DNA of 64,000 nt from Methylomonas sp. (lineage in GTDB: Bacteria > Pseudomonadota > Gammaproteobacteria > Methylococcales > Methylomonadaceae): positions 1-64,000 of the forward strand of contig JALSLW010000061.1 in assembly GCA_026988155.1 (NCBI GenBank). The letters are read 5' to 3'. Positions 27,672-37,138 of the stretch are shown here, piece by piece. Position 1 is the stretch's first letter; every line of letters starts with the position of its first letter. Both the position numbers and the translations under genes were made by a program. The notes under the pieces were generated by a model. That model was not told where the DNA came from and searched no databases. It was given only the letters and a program-made list of their open reading frames with translations.

Positions 27672-28424
27672 ATGTTTAATAAAATACACTTAAAAATATT
27701 ATTTATTCTCTCGATATTGCTCTTGCCAATATCACAGGTATTTGCTGTTGCCGTATTGCCAGAAATTACACGTATTGTGACAATCCAGCCTATTGTCGTA
27801 TCTGATAACAATGGCGATAATACGGCTACTTTTTTGGGTTCAGCGAGTCAGCAAGCAAGCATTGAAGGGTTTATTGATGGCATTTGGGGTCAGGCCGGTG
27901 TTGATGTTAATTTTCTTAGTGCTAATTTGTGGAATAATACATTTGCAAATGAAGGAACGTTCAATCCACGCCCACAATCGGATTTGAATACTATCATCAA
28001 TAGTGCCAACACTGCAGGAATAACACATGATAACCCTGATTTTATCAATATATTTTTTGTTAATACCCCAGCGGGGTTTGAAACTATGGGGCCTAATTCA
28101 GCTGCAGGATTAGCACTTGTTAATGGGAATGGCATATCGCAATTTGTAGGCAGCAATCTATTGGACTTTGTCAGCGGTCAAGAAACTGTTGCCAGTGTTG
28201 TTGCTCATGAAATTGGTCATAACCTGGGGCTTTTTCATACCGCAAATGGGATAGATAACCTCATGTCTCCTAGTGGAACTGGAAATTCACTGACTCCAGA
28301 GCAAATAAATACAGTATTAGACAGCCGTTTCGCTATTGTCTCAGCTGTCCCGGTTCCCCCGGCAGTCTGGCTATTTGGTTCAAGTTTAATTGGGCTGGCA
28401 TCTGTTTCACGCAGAAAAATTTAA
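27672..28424 (+). CDS. Secreted metzincin-type metalloprotease with PEP-CTERM-like sorting tail
   Basis: 250 residues. The signal peptide ends at about residue 25 (LPISQVFA). The zinc motif is complete: H179-E-x-x-H183-x-x-G186-x-x-H189 (VVAHEIGHNLGLFHT), with the Met-turn M198 (NLMSP). The C-terminus (226-249) has VPVPPAVWLFGSS, a hydrophobic helix and SRRK, the form of exosortase-recognised PEP-CTERM/VPLPA signals. It is probably anchored to or released from the outer surface after exosortase processing; no exosortase gene is in this window. AAGGAAAAACC precedes the ATG. Confidence 0.88.
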   Translation: MFNKIHLKILFILSILLLPISQVFAVAVLPEITRIVTIQPIVVSDNNGDNTATFLGSASQQASIEGFIDGIWGQAGVDVNFLSANLWNNTFANEGTFNPRPQSDLNTIINSANTAGITHDNPDFINIFFVNTPAGFETMGPNSAAGLALVNGNGISQFVGSNLLDFVSGQETVASVVAHEIGHNLGLFHTANGIDNLMSPSGTGNSLTPEQINTVLDSRFAIVSAVPVPPAVWLFGSSLIGLASVSRRKI

Positions 28425-28510
28425 TGCCGCTTGCGATTGAAAGCAGTCAATTAATTTATTCTTCATTTTAAAAGCTGCTTTACATTTTTTACTTGGCACA
28501 AACCCAGGTT

Positions 28511-28550
28511 TTGAGCCATTTGCCTTGTTAGTACAGGTCAAATGGCTCAA
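28511..28550 (+). terminator. Hairpin after the metalloprotease gene
   Basis: A 12-bp perfect stem TTGAGCCATTTG / CAAATGGCTCAA with a 16-nt loop, followed by TAATTTATAT rather than a pure T run. A likely terminator. Confidence 0.55.
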
Positions 28551-28638
28551 TAATTTATATAAATATCATTAGCATCCTTTATAAATCAGCTTTCTAAGGC
28601 CCAAACTAAATATACTATTCAATTAACATGCCAGATCA

Positions 28639-28699
28639 CGCGACATTTTGACGCGCGACAATTCACCACATTTTCAAACTAAATTTTGTTCGCTATTGT
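28639..28699 (+). promoter_or_regulatory. Activator-type promoter B, twin of promoter A
   Basis: CGCGACA at 28639 and again at 28654 (15 bp apart), CACATT at 28667, -35-like TTTTCA (28671-28676), a 17-bp spacer, -10-like TATTGT (28694-28699). Distances between all elements equal those of 23419-23479, and the first 34 bp share 24 positions. It reads toward the small secreted protein gene at 28766. Confidence 0.55.
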
Positions 28700-28706
28700 T
28701 ATATCA

Positions 28707-28726
28707 GCCCATAAATATTTATGGGC
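28707..28726 (+). promoter_or_regulatory. Perfect 20-bp palindrome in the 5' leader
   Basis: GCCCATAAATATTTATGGGC begins near the predicted start of promoter B. In RNA it would form a 5' stabilising hairpin, comparable in position to the hairpin in the candidate sRNA. Confidence 0.5.
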
Positions 28727-28765
28727 CATGCAGTATTAACTTTAACTTAATTTAGAGAAACTATC

Positions 28766-29005
28766 ATGAAAAATCAACATCTAATTCTTGCCATATTTTT
28801 ATCAGCAATCACTATCACAGCCTATGCTGCTACAGCCCCTCAACAAGAAAAAGAAGCTAAATCAGTTGCCTGGTACACAGCTAATGTTCGACAGGCCCGT
28901 CAAAAAAATAAAATTTGCTATGATAATGCTGAAATGCAGAAAACCACCGACTGTAAAAATGCACAGCATGCCTTAGAGCTTGTTTATGTAGGAGTCGGCA
29001 ATTAA
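28766..29005 (+). CDS. Small secreted protein, EexN-like motif
   Basis: 79 residues with a signal peptide (MKNQHLILAIFLSAITITAYA). The mature part, SVAWYTANVRQARQKNKICY then DCKNAQHA, resembles the WY…C…DCxNA pattern of EexN-type small exported proteins. Those are annotated for plasmid entry exclusion but are also common on chromosomes with no known role. The assignment is tentative. It is driven by promoter B. Confidence 0.6.
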   Translation: MKNQHLILAIFLSAITITAYAATAPQQEKEAKSVAWYTANVRQARQKNKICYDNAEMQKTTDCKNAQHALELVYVGVGN

Positions 29006-29034
29006 TCACATCCTACCCGGCATTACACAACACT

Positions 29035-29072
29035 TCACCCGGAAGACTCCCCCCCGAAGTCCTTCTGGGTGA
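29035..29072. terminator. Hairpin downstream of the small secreted protein gene
   Basis: TCACCC / GGGTGA with an extended GAAG/CTTC pairing inside. It lacks a T run on the plus side (an A run follows), so its role as terminator is uncertain. Confidence 0.4.
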
Positions 29073-29254
29073 GGCCGTCTACAAAAAAAATATTTCAAAT
29101 ATAACAAAGCACCATTCTGGTTCTTTTTTATCGCAAACTTGGTGCAACAGAAAAATAACTGTCATCCGATATGAAAATATCATTTTTATCCGGCTTTGCT
29201 TGTTTTAGCATGGTAAAATTTAGAGTTTAATCAACCATCTACCAAGAGAGCAAA

Positions 29255-30700
29255 ATGAAAGCAAATATTGGATTAATCGGTCTTGCTGTAATGGGGCAAA
29301 ACCTTGTCCTCAATATGAATGACAACGGGTTTAAAGTTGCTGTTTATAACCGTACCACCAGCAAAGTTGATGATTTCCTGGACGGGCCGGCTAAAAACAC
29401 TGAAGTGGTTGGCACACATTCTCTTGAAGAACTAGTTGATAGCCTGGAAACGCCACGCAAAGTCATGCTGATGGTTAAGGCAGGCGAAGTGGTTGATATT
29501 TATATTGAAAAACTGCTGCCTTTGCTAGCAAAGGGCGATATTATTATTGATGGTGGAAACTCCCTTTATACAGACTCAAACCGCCGTACAGACTACCTTA
29601 AAGAAAAAGGATTGCTATTTATAGGAACCGGCGTTTCCGGCGGAGAAGAAGGTGCAAGACATGGGCCTTCAATTATGCCCGGGGGCAACAAAGATGCCTG
29701 GGAAGCGGTAAAACCTATTTTTCAGGCAATAAGTGCTAAAGTTGACGGTGCTCCTTGCTGTGAATGGGTAGGTGATAACGGCGGCGGCCACTATGTCAAA
29801 ATGGTGCATAACGGCATTGAATATGGCGACATGCAGCTTATCTGCGAAGCTTATCAGCTAATGCGTGAGGGGTTAGGTTTAAGCGTTGATGAAATTCAGG
29901 CTATTTTTGCAAAATGGGATAAAGGTGTACTTGATTCTTATTTGATTGAAATAACCACCAATATCTTGGCCTATAAAGACGAAAATGGTGAGCCATTAAT
30001 CGATTCTATTTTAGATACTGCAGGTCAAAAAGGTACTGGAAAATGGACCGGAATTAATGCTCTGGACCTAGGCATTCCATTAACCTTAATCGCAGAATCT
30101 GTTTTTGCCCGCTGCCTATCCGCACAAAAAGAGCAGCGAGTTAAAGCCGCGCAGCATCTGCCTAAGAAATCTGCCGCATTTACAGGTGATAAAGAGGCAA
30201 TGGTTGAGGCTATTCATGATGCTCTATATGCCTCTAAAATTATTTCTTATGCACAGGGCTTCCAGCTAATGCGCGAAGCGGCTAAAGAATACGACTGGAC
30301 ACTTAATTATGGCGATATCGCTTTAATGTGGCGTGGAGGCTGCATTATTCGCAGTCAATTTCTAAGTGATATTAAACTGGCTTACGAGAAAAACCCTGCG
30401 CTTGATAATTTGCTGCTAGCAGACTTCTTTTCAGATGCCATGGCAAAAGCTGATGCCGGCTGGCGTAAAGCTGTTATATTAGGCATTGAATTAAATGTTC
30501 CAACTCCAACATTCTCATCTGCCTTGGCCTATTTTGACGGCTACCGTACAGCAAGACTCCCTGCCAACCTATTGCAGGCACAGCGCGATTACTTCGGTGC
30601 ACATACTTATGAGCGTACTGACAAGCCACGCGGTGAATTTTTCCATACTGACTGGACTGGGCACGGCGGAAACGTCTCATCGTCTACATACAACGTTTAA
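29255..30700 (+). CDS. gnd: 6-phosphogluconate dehydrogenase (decarboxylating)
   Basis: 481 residues. It oxidatively decarboxylates 6-phosphogluconate to ribulose-5-phosphate, yielding NADPH or NADH. The Rossmann start [21 protein letters not shown], the substrate signature [33 protein letters not shown] and the catalytic Lys in that run are present. The C-terminal tail ([12 protein letters not shown]) is also typical. It is first in a gnd-zwf-pgl operon. In ribulose-monophosphate methylotrophs these three enzymes form the dissimilatory hexose-phosphate cycle; whether that applies here is inference. Confidence 0.97.
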   Translation: MKANIGLIGLAVMGQNLVLNMNDNGFKVAVYNRTTSKVDDFLDGPAKNTEVVGTHSLEELVDSLETPRKVMLMVKAGEVVDIYIEKLLPLLAKGDIIIDGGNSLYTDSNRRTDYLKEKGLLFIGTGVSGGEEGARHGPSIMPGGNKDAWEAVKPIFQAISAKVDGAPCCEWVGDNGGGHYVKMVHNGIEYGDMQLICEAYQLMREGLGLSVDEIQAIFAKWDKGVLDSYLIEITTNILAYKDENGEPLIDSILDTAGQKGTGKWTGINALDLGIPLTLIAESVFARCLSAQKEQRVKAAQHLPKKSAAFTGDKEAMVEAIHDALYASKIISYAQGFQLMREAAKEYDWTLNYGDIALMWRGGCIIRSQFLSDIKLAYEKNPALDNLLLADFFSDAMAKADAGWRKAVILGIELNVPTPTFSSALAYFDGYRTARLPANLLQAQRDYFGAHTYERTDKPRGEFFHTDWTGHGGNVSSSTYNV

Positions 30701-30709
30701 GGTAGTTTA

Positions 30710-32206
30710 ATGAAAGCAGAAGCCTGTACTTATGTTATTTATGGCGCAACAGGAAACTTGTCGCGGATAAAATTAATGCCCGCTTTATACCATTTAGATG
30801 TTGAAAATTTATTGCCGGAAGGCACCAAAATTGTTGCCCTGGGCCGTAGAGAGTGGGATCAGCAAAAATGGCAGTCTGAAGTTCGAGATATGCTGGAAGT
30901 TAAAGCCAGAAACGGATTGGATGAAGCTGTTTTTGAGCGGTTTTGTAAACGTATGCATTATCATAAAGGCGATATCAAACAGGCGGAAAGCTATGAAGCA
31001 TTAGCGGCAACAATTAATAGCACGGAGTTTCCACAGAATAAAGCGTTTTATTTGTCCGTTAGCCCATCTGATTTTGGCAGTATAGTCCAGTTGCTGAGCG
31101 ATGTGGGTTTGCTAAATGAAGATGCGGGATGGAGCAGGGTAGTTATCGAAAAACCTTTCGGTTACGATTTGCAAAGCGCACAGTCGTTACAGCGATGTGT
31201 TGGCAAGTACCTTAGAGAAGATCAAATTTATCGAATCGATCATTACCTAGGCAAAGGTACGGTGCAAAACTTATTGGTTTTCCGTTTTGCCAACACCATG
31301 CTGGAGCCTTTGTGGAATCGTAACTATATTGATCATATCCAAATCACTCATTCAGAGGAATTTGGCATAGGCACCAGAGCTCAATATTATGATACATCAG
31401 GTGCAACGCGCGATATGCTGCAAAGCCATTTATTGCAGCTAATGACTCTAGTAACCATGGAGCCACCTGCATCTATGGATGCAGAGTCATTACGCGATGA
31501 AAAAGTTAAGGTGCTGAAATCGGTAAGGCCTATTCCTAAAGAAGCTGTAAATGCACATGCTTTCCGTGCTCAGTATTCCAGTGGGAATCAAAATGGTGAA
31601 AAGGTTAATGGCTATTTACAGGAAGAAAATGTACCTGCTAACAGTGTAACAGAGACTTACGCCGCCTTAAAATTGTATATTGATAACTGGCGCTGGAAAG
31701 ATGTACCTATTTATTTGCGCACAGGCAAAAGAATGGCAAAGAGTCAGTCGATCATTTCTATATGCTTTAAACAGCCTCCGTTACAGTTTTTCCGTGACAC
31801 TCAGGTAAAATGCGATACTCCTAACTGGCTATTAATGGGTATTCAGCCCGAAGAATGTATCCGCATGGAAATGACGGTAAAAGAGCCTGGTTTGGGAATG
31901 AGTACCCGCTTAACCAGTTTAGATGCCAGCTACCGCAATGAGAATGAGCACCTTACCGATGCTTATGAAGATTTGCTGCTCGATGTAATGGAAGGTGACC
32001 GTTCTCTATTTTTGCGGGCAGACGAAGTGGAATATGCCTGGAAAATAGTTGACCCTATTCTCCAAAAATGGGCAGAAGAACGCGACTATATTGCAACTTA
32101 CCCTGCTGGCTCATGGGGACCTGAAGGAAGCAGACGCCTATTTGATAAAGAAAAACAATATTGGCGACATTCGTTAACACCAAAAGAAGACTTAGAATGC
32201 AAATAA
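30710..32206 (+). CDS. zwf: Glucose-6-phosphate 1-dehydrogenase
   Basis: 498 residues; oxidises glucose-6-phosphate to 6-phosphogluconolactone. The Rossmann motif [18 protein letters not shown], the active site RIDHYLGKG (with the catalytic Lys/His region) and IEKPFGYDL are clear. Nine bases separate it from gnd, and pgl overlaps its end by 10 bp. Length fits the family. Confidence 0.97.
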   Translation: MKAEACTYVIYGATGNLSRIKLMPALYHLDVENLLPEGTKIVALGRREWDQQKWQSEVRDMLEVKARNGLDEAVFERFCKRMHYHKGDIKQAESYEALAATINSTEFPQNKAFYLSVSPSDFGSIVQLLSDVGLLNEDAGWSRVVIEKPFGYDLQSAQSLQRCVGKYLREDQIYRIDHYLGKGTVQNLLVFRFANTMLEPLWNRNYIDHIQITHSEEFGIGTRAQYYDTSGATRDMLQSHLLQLMTLVTMEPPASMDAESLRDEKVKVLKSVRPIPKEAVNAHAFRAQYSSGNQNGEKVNGYLQEENVPANSVTETYAALKLYIDNWRWKDVPIYLRTGKRMAKSQSIISICFKQPPLQFFRDTQVKCDTPNWLLMGIQPEECIRMEMTVKEPGLGMSTRLTSLDASYRNENEHLTDAYEDLLLDVMEGDRSLFLRADEVEYAWKIVDPILQKWAEERDYIATYPAGSWGPEGSRRLFDKEKQYWRHSLTPKEDLECK

Positions 32207-32883
32207 TAAACCAATGGCATCAGTTTGAATCAGCTGCACAAGTCGCTGATGCTGCACTTGAACAAATCGTTAACAGTGCGGAGAAAGCAATAGCGGCTAG
32301 AGGCGGCTTTAAAATCGTTTTGGCAGGAGGCAGTACACCTGAAAAAATCTATCAGCAATTGGCCAATGCTAAAACAGACTGGTCAAAATGGATGGTTTAT
32401 TATGGTGATGAACGCTGCCTGCCTGCAGATGATAAAGATAGAAATAGCATAATGGCAACGAATGCTTTATTGTCTAAAGTATCTATTCCAAAAGCAAACG
32501 TTTTTACTATGCCTGCTGAGTTAGGTGCTACTGAGGCTGCTAAAAAATATCGAGAGGCTATTGCCGATGTAGAGCAATTTGATTTGGTTCTGTTAGGTAT
32601 GGGGGAAGATGGGCATACCGCCAGTTTATTCCCTGGCCATGACAATGACAGTGAAGAAACGGTACATGAAATCTACAATTCACCTAAACCGCCATCAGAC
32701 AGAATCTCCTTAAGCGCAAAAACACTGGCTAATACCAGGCAATGTTTTTTTATTGTCACAGGTAGCTCAAAGGTTGATGCTGTTAACAAATGGAAGCAGG
32801 GGGCTGACTTGCCTGTTGCAACAATATGCCCTTCCTCTGGTGTTGATATTTTTATTGATCAGGCAGCATTGGGTCAAGCCTAA
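32197..32883 (+). CDS. pgl: 6-phosphogluconolactonase
   Basis: 228 residues, SugarP-isomerase-like (DevB) type. It hydrolyses 6-phosphogluconolactone. The motifs [26 protein letters not shown] and [17 protein letters not shown] are diagnostic. The ATG at 32197 was chosen, overlapping zwf by 10 bp; an upstream in-frame start adds residues not in the family. The three genes complete the oxidative branch of the pentose phosphate pathway. Confidence 0.95.
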   Translation: MQIINQWHQFESAAQVADAALEQIVNSAEKAIAARGGFKIVLAGGSTPEKIYQQLANAKTDWSKWMVYYGDERCLPADDKDRNSIMATNALLSKVSIPKANVFTMPAELGATEAAKKYREAIADVEQFDLVLLGMGEDGHTASLFPGHDNDSEETVHEIYNSPKPPSDRISLSAKTLANTRQCFFIVTGSSKVDAVNKWKQGADLPVATICPSSGVDIFIDQAALGQA

Positions 32884-32886
32884 AGA

Positions 32887-33021
32887 AATCAGCTGATCAG
32901 CATGGGTTTTGTGGGCGAAATAGAAAAGGAATAGCTCTCGATAAGGACTACGGCCATTATCGAGAGCTATTCTTTGCCTTTTTTTCCCAGATTTCCCACA
33001 AAATTCGTGCTCATGCTGATT
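32887..33021. repeat. 135-bp composite hairpin between convergent genes
   Basis: A 16-bp perfect inner stem (GAATAGCTCTCGATAA 32929-32944 / TTATCGAGAGCTATTC 32957-32972) is followed by T-rich sequence and would end transcription from pgl. Outer arms extend it: TTTTGTGGG (32907-32915) / CCCACAAAA (32995-33003) and CAGCATG (32898-32904) / CATGCTG (33012-33018). Its size approaches that of the 134-bp element at 27323, though the sequence is different. Confidence 0.7.
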
Positions 33022-33105
33022 TATTTTTAACAAGTTAAAGCAGAGCTTAGCGGTCAACTTTTTTTTAGATCATACGTCAAGTCATTGTACTAAACGGCTA
33101 GATCT

Positions 33106-33795
33106 CTATATTTTTTTAAAAATCAAATCCCACACCCCATGACCCAGGCGAATGCCACGATTTTCAAATTTAGTTAAAGGCCTGTAGTCCGGACGCTGGC
33201 AATATTTATTATCTTCGCTCATGTTGACTAAAGTGTTGCTTGCGCTAAGAGTCTTTAACATCTCAGCCGCATAATGCTCCCAATCAGTTGCTGCGTGGAA
33301 ATAGCCGGCTGACTTTAATTTGCTATTTAAAAGTTCGATAAAACTGGGCCTAACAATTCGTCGCTTATGGTGCCTTCTTTTATGCCATGGGTCGGGGAAA
33401 AATAAATGAATGCCACTTACTGAATGATCGGGAATTTTTTGCTCTAAAATTTCAATGGCATCATGGTGATAAATTTTTACGTTCTTTATCCCTTTTTCTT
33501 CCAGCAATAGCATTAAATGGCCAATACCGGGCCTATGAACTTCAACCCCAAGGTAGTTTAATTCAGGGTTGGCCTCTGCCATTGCAGCCAAGCTGCTGCC
33601 ATTGCCAAAACCAATTTCTACTATAAGCGGTGCTTCCCGATTAAAAACCTGAGCATAATTATAAGTTTCACTGGGATCTAAGCAGTAGTCCTGCCAAACG
33701 CTATCAATTGCCTTTTGCTGCCCTGCTGTTGCTCTGCCTTGACGAAGAGCAAAGCTGCGGATTCTTGGATGGAGCTGTTTTTCAATGGAAGTCAT
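33106..33795 (-). CDS. trmB: tRNA (guanine-N7-)-methyltransferase (m7G46)
   Basis: 229 residues. This SAM-dependent enzyme methylates G46 of tRNAs. Motif I is IVEIGFGNGSSLAAMAEANP, followed by YLGVEVHRPGIGHLM and the family signature LFFPDPWHKRRHHKRR. The C-terminus (ENRGIRLGHGVWDLIF) is typical. It is downstream of thiSG on the same strand but separated by 342 bp with repeat elements, so it may have its own promoter. Confidence 0.96.
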   Translation of the reverse strand: MTSIEKQLHPRIRSFALRQGRATAGQQKAIDSVWQDYCLDPSETYNYAQVFNREAPLIVEIGFGNGSSLAAMAEANPELNYLGVEVHRPGIGHLMLLLEEKGIKNVKIYHHDAIEILEQKIPDHSVSGIHLFFPDPWHKRRHHKRRIVRPSFIELLNSKLKSAGYFHAATDWEHYAAEMLKTLSASNTLVNMSEDNKYCQRPDYRPLTKFENRGIRLGHGVWDLIFKKI

Positions 33796-33817
33796 TACTG
33801 CAGAAGCTAATTTTGTC

Positions 33818-33880
33818 TCGTTCCCATACTATGCTTCACAGTCCTTGAGGGAATGAACTGTGTAGGCTGGGATGGAACGA
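33818..33880. repeat. Palindromic element in the trmB upstream region
   Basis: Arms TCGTTCCCA (33818-33826) and TGGGATGGAACGA (33868-33880) pair with a 4-nt bulge, around an inner stem CACAGT / ACTGTG. The end resembles the TCGTTCCCAC-type palindromic repeats seen in many proteobacterial genomes. It lies 23 bp before the trmB start, so it is in the leader or promoter. Confidence 0.5.
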
Positions 33881-34007
33881 AAGTATAATCCCAGCTTTTC
33901 GCTGCTTGCATTTTGATCTAGTTTATTAGCCTAGCGACGGCATTGCTTTCTCAATGAACGCATAATAAGGTAACAGGTTCAATTTTAATAGTGGCAGGCA
34001 AGGCTTT

Positions 34008-34050
34008 AAGTACCAAATTAAAAAGTTAAATTAATTTTACTTGGGTACTT
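34008..34050. repeat. 43-bp palindromic repeat, copy 2
   Basis: Ends AAGTACC and ACTTGGGTACTT around AAAAAGTTAAATTAATTT. It is inverted relative to copy 1 (27470-27512) and matches it at 40 of 43 positions. Confidence 0.75.
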
Positions 34051-34137
34051 AGCCGTGATTAGATCATTTATGACCAAGACAAAGCCTCTGCTACAAAAAG
34101 TGAAAGTAAATATGTTCAGATTCTTACTGATTACAAA

Positions 34138-35115
34138 CTAAAAAAACAGGCCGTCAACTGGAGAAGAAGCGGAAGCAAAGCGTTTTTTAGGCATTCTGCC
34201 AGCCAAATAGGCTTCTCTGCCTGCCTGTATACCTTTTTTCATGGCAGAAGCCATCAATACAGGATCTTTTGCGGCAGCAATCGCAGTATTCATCAATACG
34301 CCTGCACAGCCTAATTCCATCGCCAGTGCCGCATCAGAAGCTGTACCTACGCCTGCATCAACAAGAATAGGGACATTGGCATTTTCAACAATAGTTAAAA
34401 TATTATACGGATTGCGAATGCCTAAGCCAGAACCAATGGGGGCCGCAAGAGGCATAACCGCAACACAGCCAATATCTTCCAGTCGTTTTGCGGCAATAGG
34501 GTCGTCATTGGTATAAACCATTACATCAAACCCATCTTTAACCAACACTTCTGCAGCCACAATAGTCTGCTCCACATCGGGAAATAAGGTTTTTTGATCG
34601 GCCAGCACCTCAAGCTTTACTAATTTATGGCCTCCAAGCAGCTCACGTCCCAAACGGCAGGTTCTTAGAGCCTCTTCAACTGTATAGCAGCCAGCAGTAT
34701 TAGGCAGAATAGTATATTTATCAGGGGAAATAACATCCAATAAGTTTGGCTCACCTGCATTTTGTCCAATATTGGTGCGACGGATAGCAACAGTCACAAT
34801 TTCGGCACCGCTAGCTTCAATAGCAAGCTGAGTCTCTTTCATGTCTTTGTATTTGCCGGTACCAACCAATAAACGAGATGTAAAATTCTGTCCGGCAACT
34901 GAAAAGCAATCATCTTGTCCGCCACCTATTGCCTGTACAATTTCTAGCGTATCATCTGCATTGATCTGTCTGGTAGCATATTGATCAAAAGGCAGAATTT
35001 CTTTATTTAACTCTATTGCTATTCGTTTTCCCGTAAGGTTCAGGTCTGCAACAATGTATGCAACTGTGGTAGTTTCAGCATATTCGCGAGTATCGCCATT
35101 TACACTTATTTTCAT
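34138..35115 (-). CDS. thiSG: ThiS-ThiG fusion: sulfur carrier plus thiazole synthase
   Basis: 325 residues. Residues 1-66 are a ThiS ubiquitin-like carrier ([10 protein letters not shown] ... [11 protein letters not shown], Gly64-66). Residues 72-325 are ThiG, a TIM barrel making the thiazole phosphate of thiamine from deoxyxylulose-5-phosphate, dehydroglycine and ThiS-thiocarboxylate. Visible ThiG runs are [41 protein letters not shown] with the Schiff-base Lys region, and [19 protein letters not shown]. Free ThiS needs its terminal Gly-Gly activated, so the fusion (GGGQDD junction) implies processing or a different mechanism. The bifunctional form is known. It starts 11 bp after the DAHP synthase gene. 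Confidence 0.95.
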   Translation of the reverse strand: MKISVNGDTREYAETTTVAYIVADLNLTGKRIAIELNKEILPFDQYATRQINADDTLEIVQAIGGGQDDCFSVAGQNFTSRLLVGTGKYKDMKETQLAIEASGAEIVTVAIRRTNIGQNAGEPNLLDVISPDKYTILPNTAGCYTVEEALRTCRLGRELLGGHKLVKLEVLADQKTLFPDVEQTIVAAEVLVKDGFDVMVYTNDDPIAAKRLEDIGCVAVMPLAAPIGSGLGIRNPYNILTIVENANVPILVDAGVGTASDAALAMELGCAGVLMNTAIAAAKDPVLMASAMKKGIQAGREAYLAGRMPKKRFASASSPVDGLFF

Positions 35116-35126
35116 GTTTTTCCAGA

Positions 35127-36212
35127 TTATAGTTGTACTGATCTACGTTTTTGTACGGCACTTGCAAGGCCATTAAGCAAAATCAAGGTATCATCCCAGT
35201 TTAAACAGGCATCGGTAATGCTTTGCCCATAAGTAAGCGGCTGACCTTCAACAGTGTCCTGCCTCCCTGCTTTAAGGTGACTTTCAACCATTACGCCGAC
35301 AATACGCTTGTCACCGTGACCAATTTGCTCGGATACATCATCACCAACAACCAGTTGTCGCTGGCATTGCTTTAAGCTGTTGGCATGACTGAAATCAATC
35401 ATGATATTGCTTGGCAAGCCTGATTTTTCAAGGCCTTCTGCTACCTTTTCAACATTAACCGCATCATAATTAGGCTCATCATTGCCGCCTCGCAAGATAA
35501 TATGGGAGTCTTCATTTCCAGTAGTGGAAAAAATGGCTGAACGCCCTTCTTTGGTAACCGATAAGAAGTGATGCGGTCGCATTGCAGAATTAATGGCATC
35601 AACTGCAACACCTATTCCGCCATCCGTTGCATTTTTAAAGCCAACGGGGCATGACAAGCCAGAAGCCAGCTCTCTATGGACTTGGCTTTCAGTCGTTCTG
35701 GCGCCGATAGCACCCCATGAAATTAAATCAGAAATATACTGAGGCGTTATTAGGTCTAAATATTCTGTAGCCGCAGGAACTCCGATGCTGTTTAAATCAA
35801 GCAATAACTGTCTTGCAACTCTCAAACCTTTGTTGATATTGAAACTGGAATTAATGTCGGGATCATTAATTAATCCTTTCCAGCCAACCGTAGTCCGCGG
35901 CTTTTCAAAATAAACCCGCATAATGATAACCAAATCCTTTTTCAGCTTCTCTTTGGCCACTTTTAGCAGGCCGGCATACTCATTAGCCGCTTTAGTGTCA
36001 TGAATTGAACATGGGCCAACAACAACAATCAGGCGGTCATCCTCGCCTGTCAACACTTTATGAACATCATTTCGTGCCTGCAAAATGGTATCTGCAGCAG
36101 TTTCAGTCATAGGAATTTCATCATGAACCTGAACAGGCGCAACAACTTCTTTGGTTTCACAGATTCTTAAATTATCCGTGTTAAATTTACTTTGCATGGT
36201 ATTAACTGACAA
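35127..36212 (-). CDS. aroG: 3-deoxy-7-phosphoheptulonate synthase (DAHP synthase, class I)
   Basis: 361 residues. It condenses PEP and erythrose-4-phosphate at the entry to the shikimate pathway. The signature [31 protein letters not shown], and the metal-site regions [25 protein letters not shown] and [11 protein letters not shown] mark the AroF/G/H (Ialpha) class. Which of the F, G or H feedback types it is cannot be read from sequence alone. It precedes thiSG closely, and the pair likely form one transcript. Confidence 0.93.
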   Translation of the reverse strand: MSVNTMQSKFNTDNLRICETKEVVAPVQVHDEIPMTETAADTILQARNDVHKVLTGEDDRLIVVVGPCSIHDTKAANEYAGLLKVAKEKLKKDLVIIMRVYFEKPRTTVGWKGLINDPDINSSFNINKGLRVARQLLLDLNSIGVPAATEYLDLITPQYISDLISWGAIGARTTESQVHRELASGLSCPVGFKNATDGGIGVAVDAINSAMRPHHFLSVTKEGRSAIFSTTGNEDSHIILRGGNDEPNYDAVNVEKVAEGLEKSGLPSNIMIDFSHANSLKQCQRQLVVGDDVSEQIGHGDKRIVGVMVESHLKAGRQDTVEGQPLTYGQSITDACLNWDDTLILLNGLASAVQKRRSVQL

Positions 36213-36302
36213 ATGCTTGTTGACTATTCTATAAAATAGGTTATTTTAACTGTTTTGCTCAGGTGAGTGTAATTTAAAATTCTATCCTTCTTCCCATTTC
36301 GG

Positions 36303-36332
36303 TTGTAGGACAAAGCAAATCTCAAATATAAT
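36303..36332 (+). promoter_or_regulatory. Putative sigma-70 promoter of the TonB cluster
   Basis: TATAAT at 36327-36332 and TTGTAG at 36303-36308, with an 18-bp spacer, 33 bp before the first ATG. No clear Fur box was seen. Confidence 0.4.
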
Positions 36333-36364
36333 AACCCGTCATTTAGTCTGAATAAGGAATATTT

Positions 36365-37138
36365 ATGGCCCTTTCTCATCGCATGGTTCTGCATTTAATA
36401 ACCGCAGGATTGTGTTTAATCGTAACCTCAGCTTACTCTGACCCATTAAGCTCAGCTATTAAAGTAGAAACAGCAACCAATAGTGCGGCTATTCAGTCAC
36501 AAAAGAAAATTGACGGTTTAAGTGATAAAACCAAAAACATGCTGAATCAGTACCGTTCTGCCACACATCAGATTGAAACGCTGACAACTTATAATAAGCA
36601 TTTGAATGACTTGCTTAACTCGCAAAAACTAGAGAAGTCTTCTATAGAACAGCAGCTAAAAGATATAGAGACAACACAGCGCGAAATTGTACCCTTAATT
36701 TTGCGCATGCTTGACAGCTTAGATAAATTTGTTGCCCTAGACTTGCCTTTTTTACCAGAAGAACGCAGGAAGCGGATTGCAAAGCTGAAAGAGATGATTG
36801 TCAGAGCTGATGTAACCAATGCTGAAAAATTTCGGCGAATTCTTGAGGCTTATCAAATTGAGAATGACTACGGCAATACCATTGAAGCCTACAGGGCAGA
36901 CTTAACTTTGAAAGGTGAGAGCAGTTCAGTAGATTTTTTACGTCTGGGCCGCGTTGCTTTATATTATCAGCGTTTTGACGGAAGCGAGACAGGCTACTGG
37001 GATAAGGAGCTTAAACAATGGCAGACTTTATCTGATGATTATCGAAATGCAATCCGAAATGGATTGCGTATAGCGCGTAAAGAAACGGCTCCAGACCTAC
37101 TGGCCCTTCCCATTCCGGCAGCAGAGGCAGGACAATGA
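36365..37138 (+). CDS. DUF3450 periplasmic coiled-coil protein of the TonB cluster
   Basis: 257 residues. A signal peptide (LHLITAGLCLIVTSAYS) is followed by a long helical coiled-coil region (about 45-110), then LDKFVALDLPFLPEERRKRIAKL and DYGNTIEAYRADL, DUF3450 hallmarks. DUF3450 proteins are encoded next to TolQ/ExbB-like channels in many gammaproteobacteria and are thought to assist the TonB system. It overlaps the next gene by 4 bp (ATGA). First gene of the six-gene operon. Confidence 0.92.
   Translation: MALSHRMVLHLITAGLCLIVTSAYSDPLSSAIKVETATNSAAIQSQKKIDGLSDKTKNMLNQYRSATHQIETLTTYNKHLNDLLNSQKLEKSSIEQQLKDIETTQREIVPLILRMLDSLDKFVALDLPFLPEERRKRIAKLKEMIVRADVTNAEKFRRILEAYQIENDYGNTIEAYRADLTLKGESSSVDFLRLGRVALYYQRFDGSETGYWDKELKQWQTLSDDYRNAIRNGLRIARKETAPDLLALPIPAAEAGQ

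Larger units (their letters stand above)
33796..34137. other. 342-bp intergenic region with two palindromic elements
   Basis: Holds the hairpin element 33818-33880 and the second copy of the 43-bp palindrome (34008-34050). No gene was recognised. Confidence 0.65.

Noticed and set aside
28493..28508. TTGGCACAAACCCAGG as a second sigma-54 promoter
   Set aside because: The -12 position reads GG instead of GC, and a hairpin lies directly downstream; too weak.
35116..35126. TPP riboswitch before thiSG
   Set aside because: Only 11 bp separate thiSG from the upstream DAHP synthase gene, leaving no room; none was seen before aroG either.
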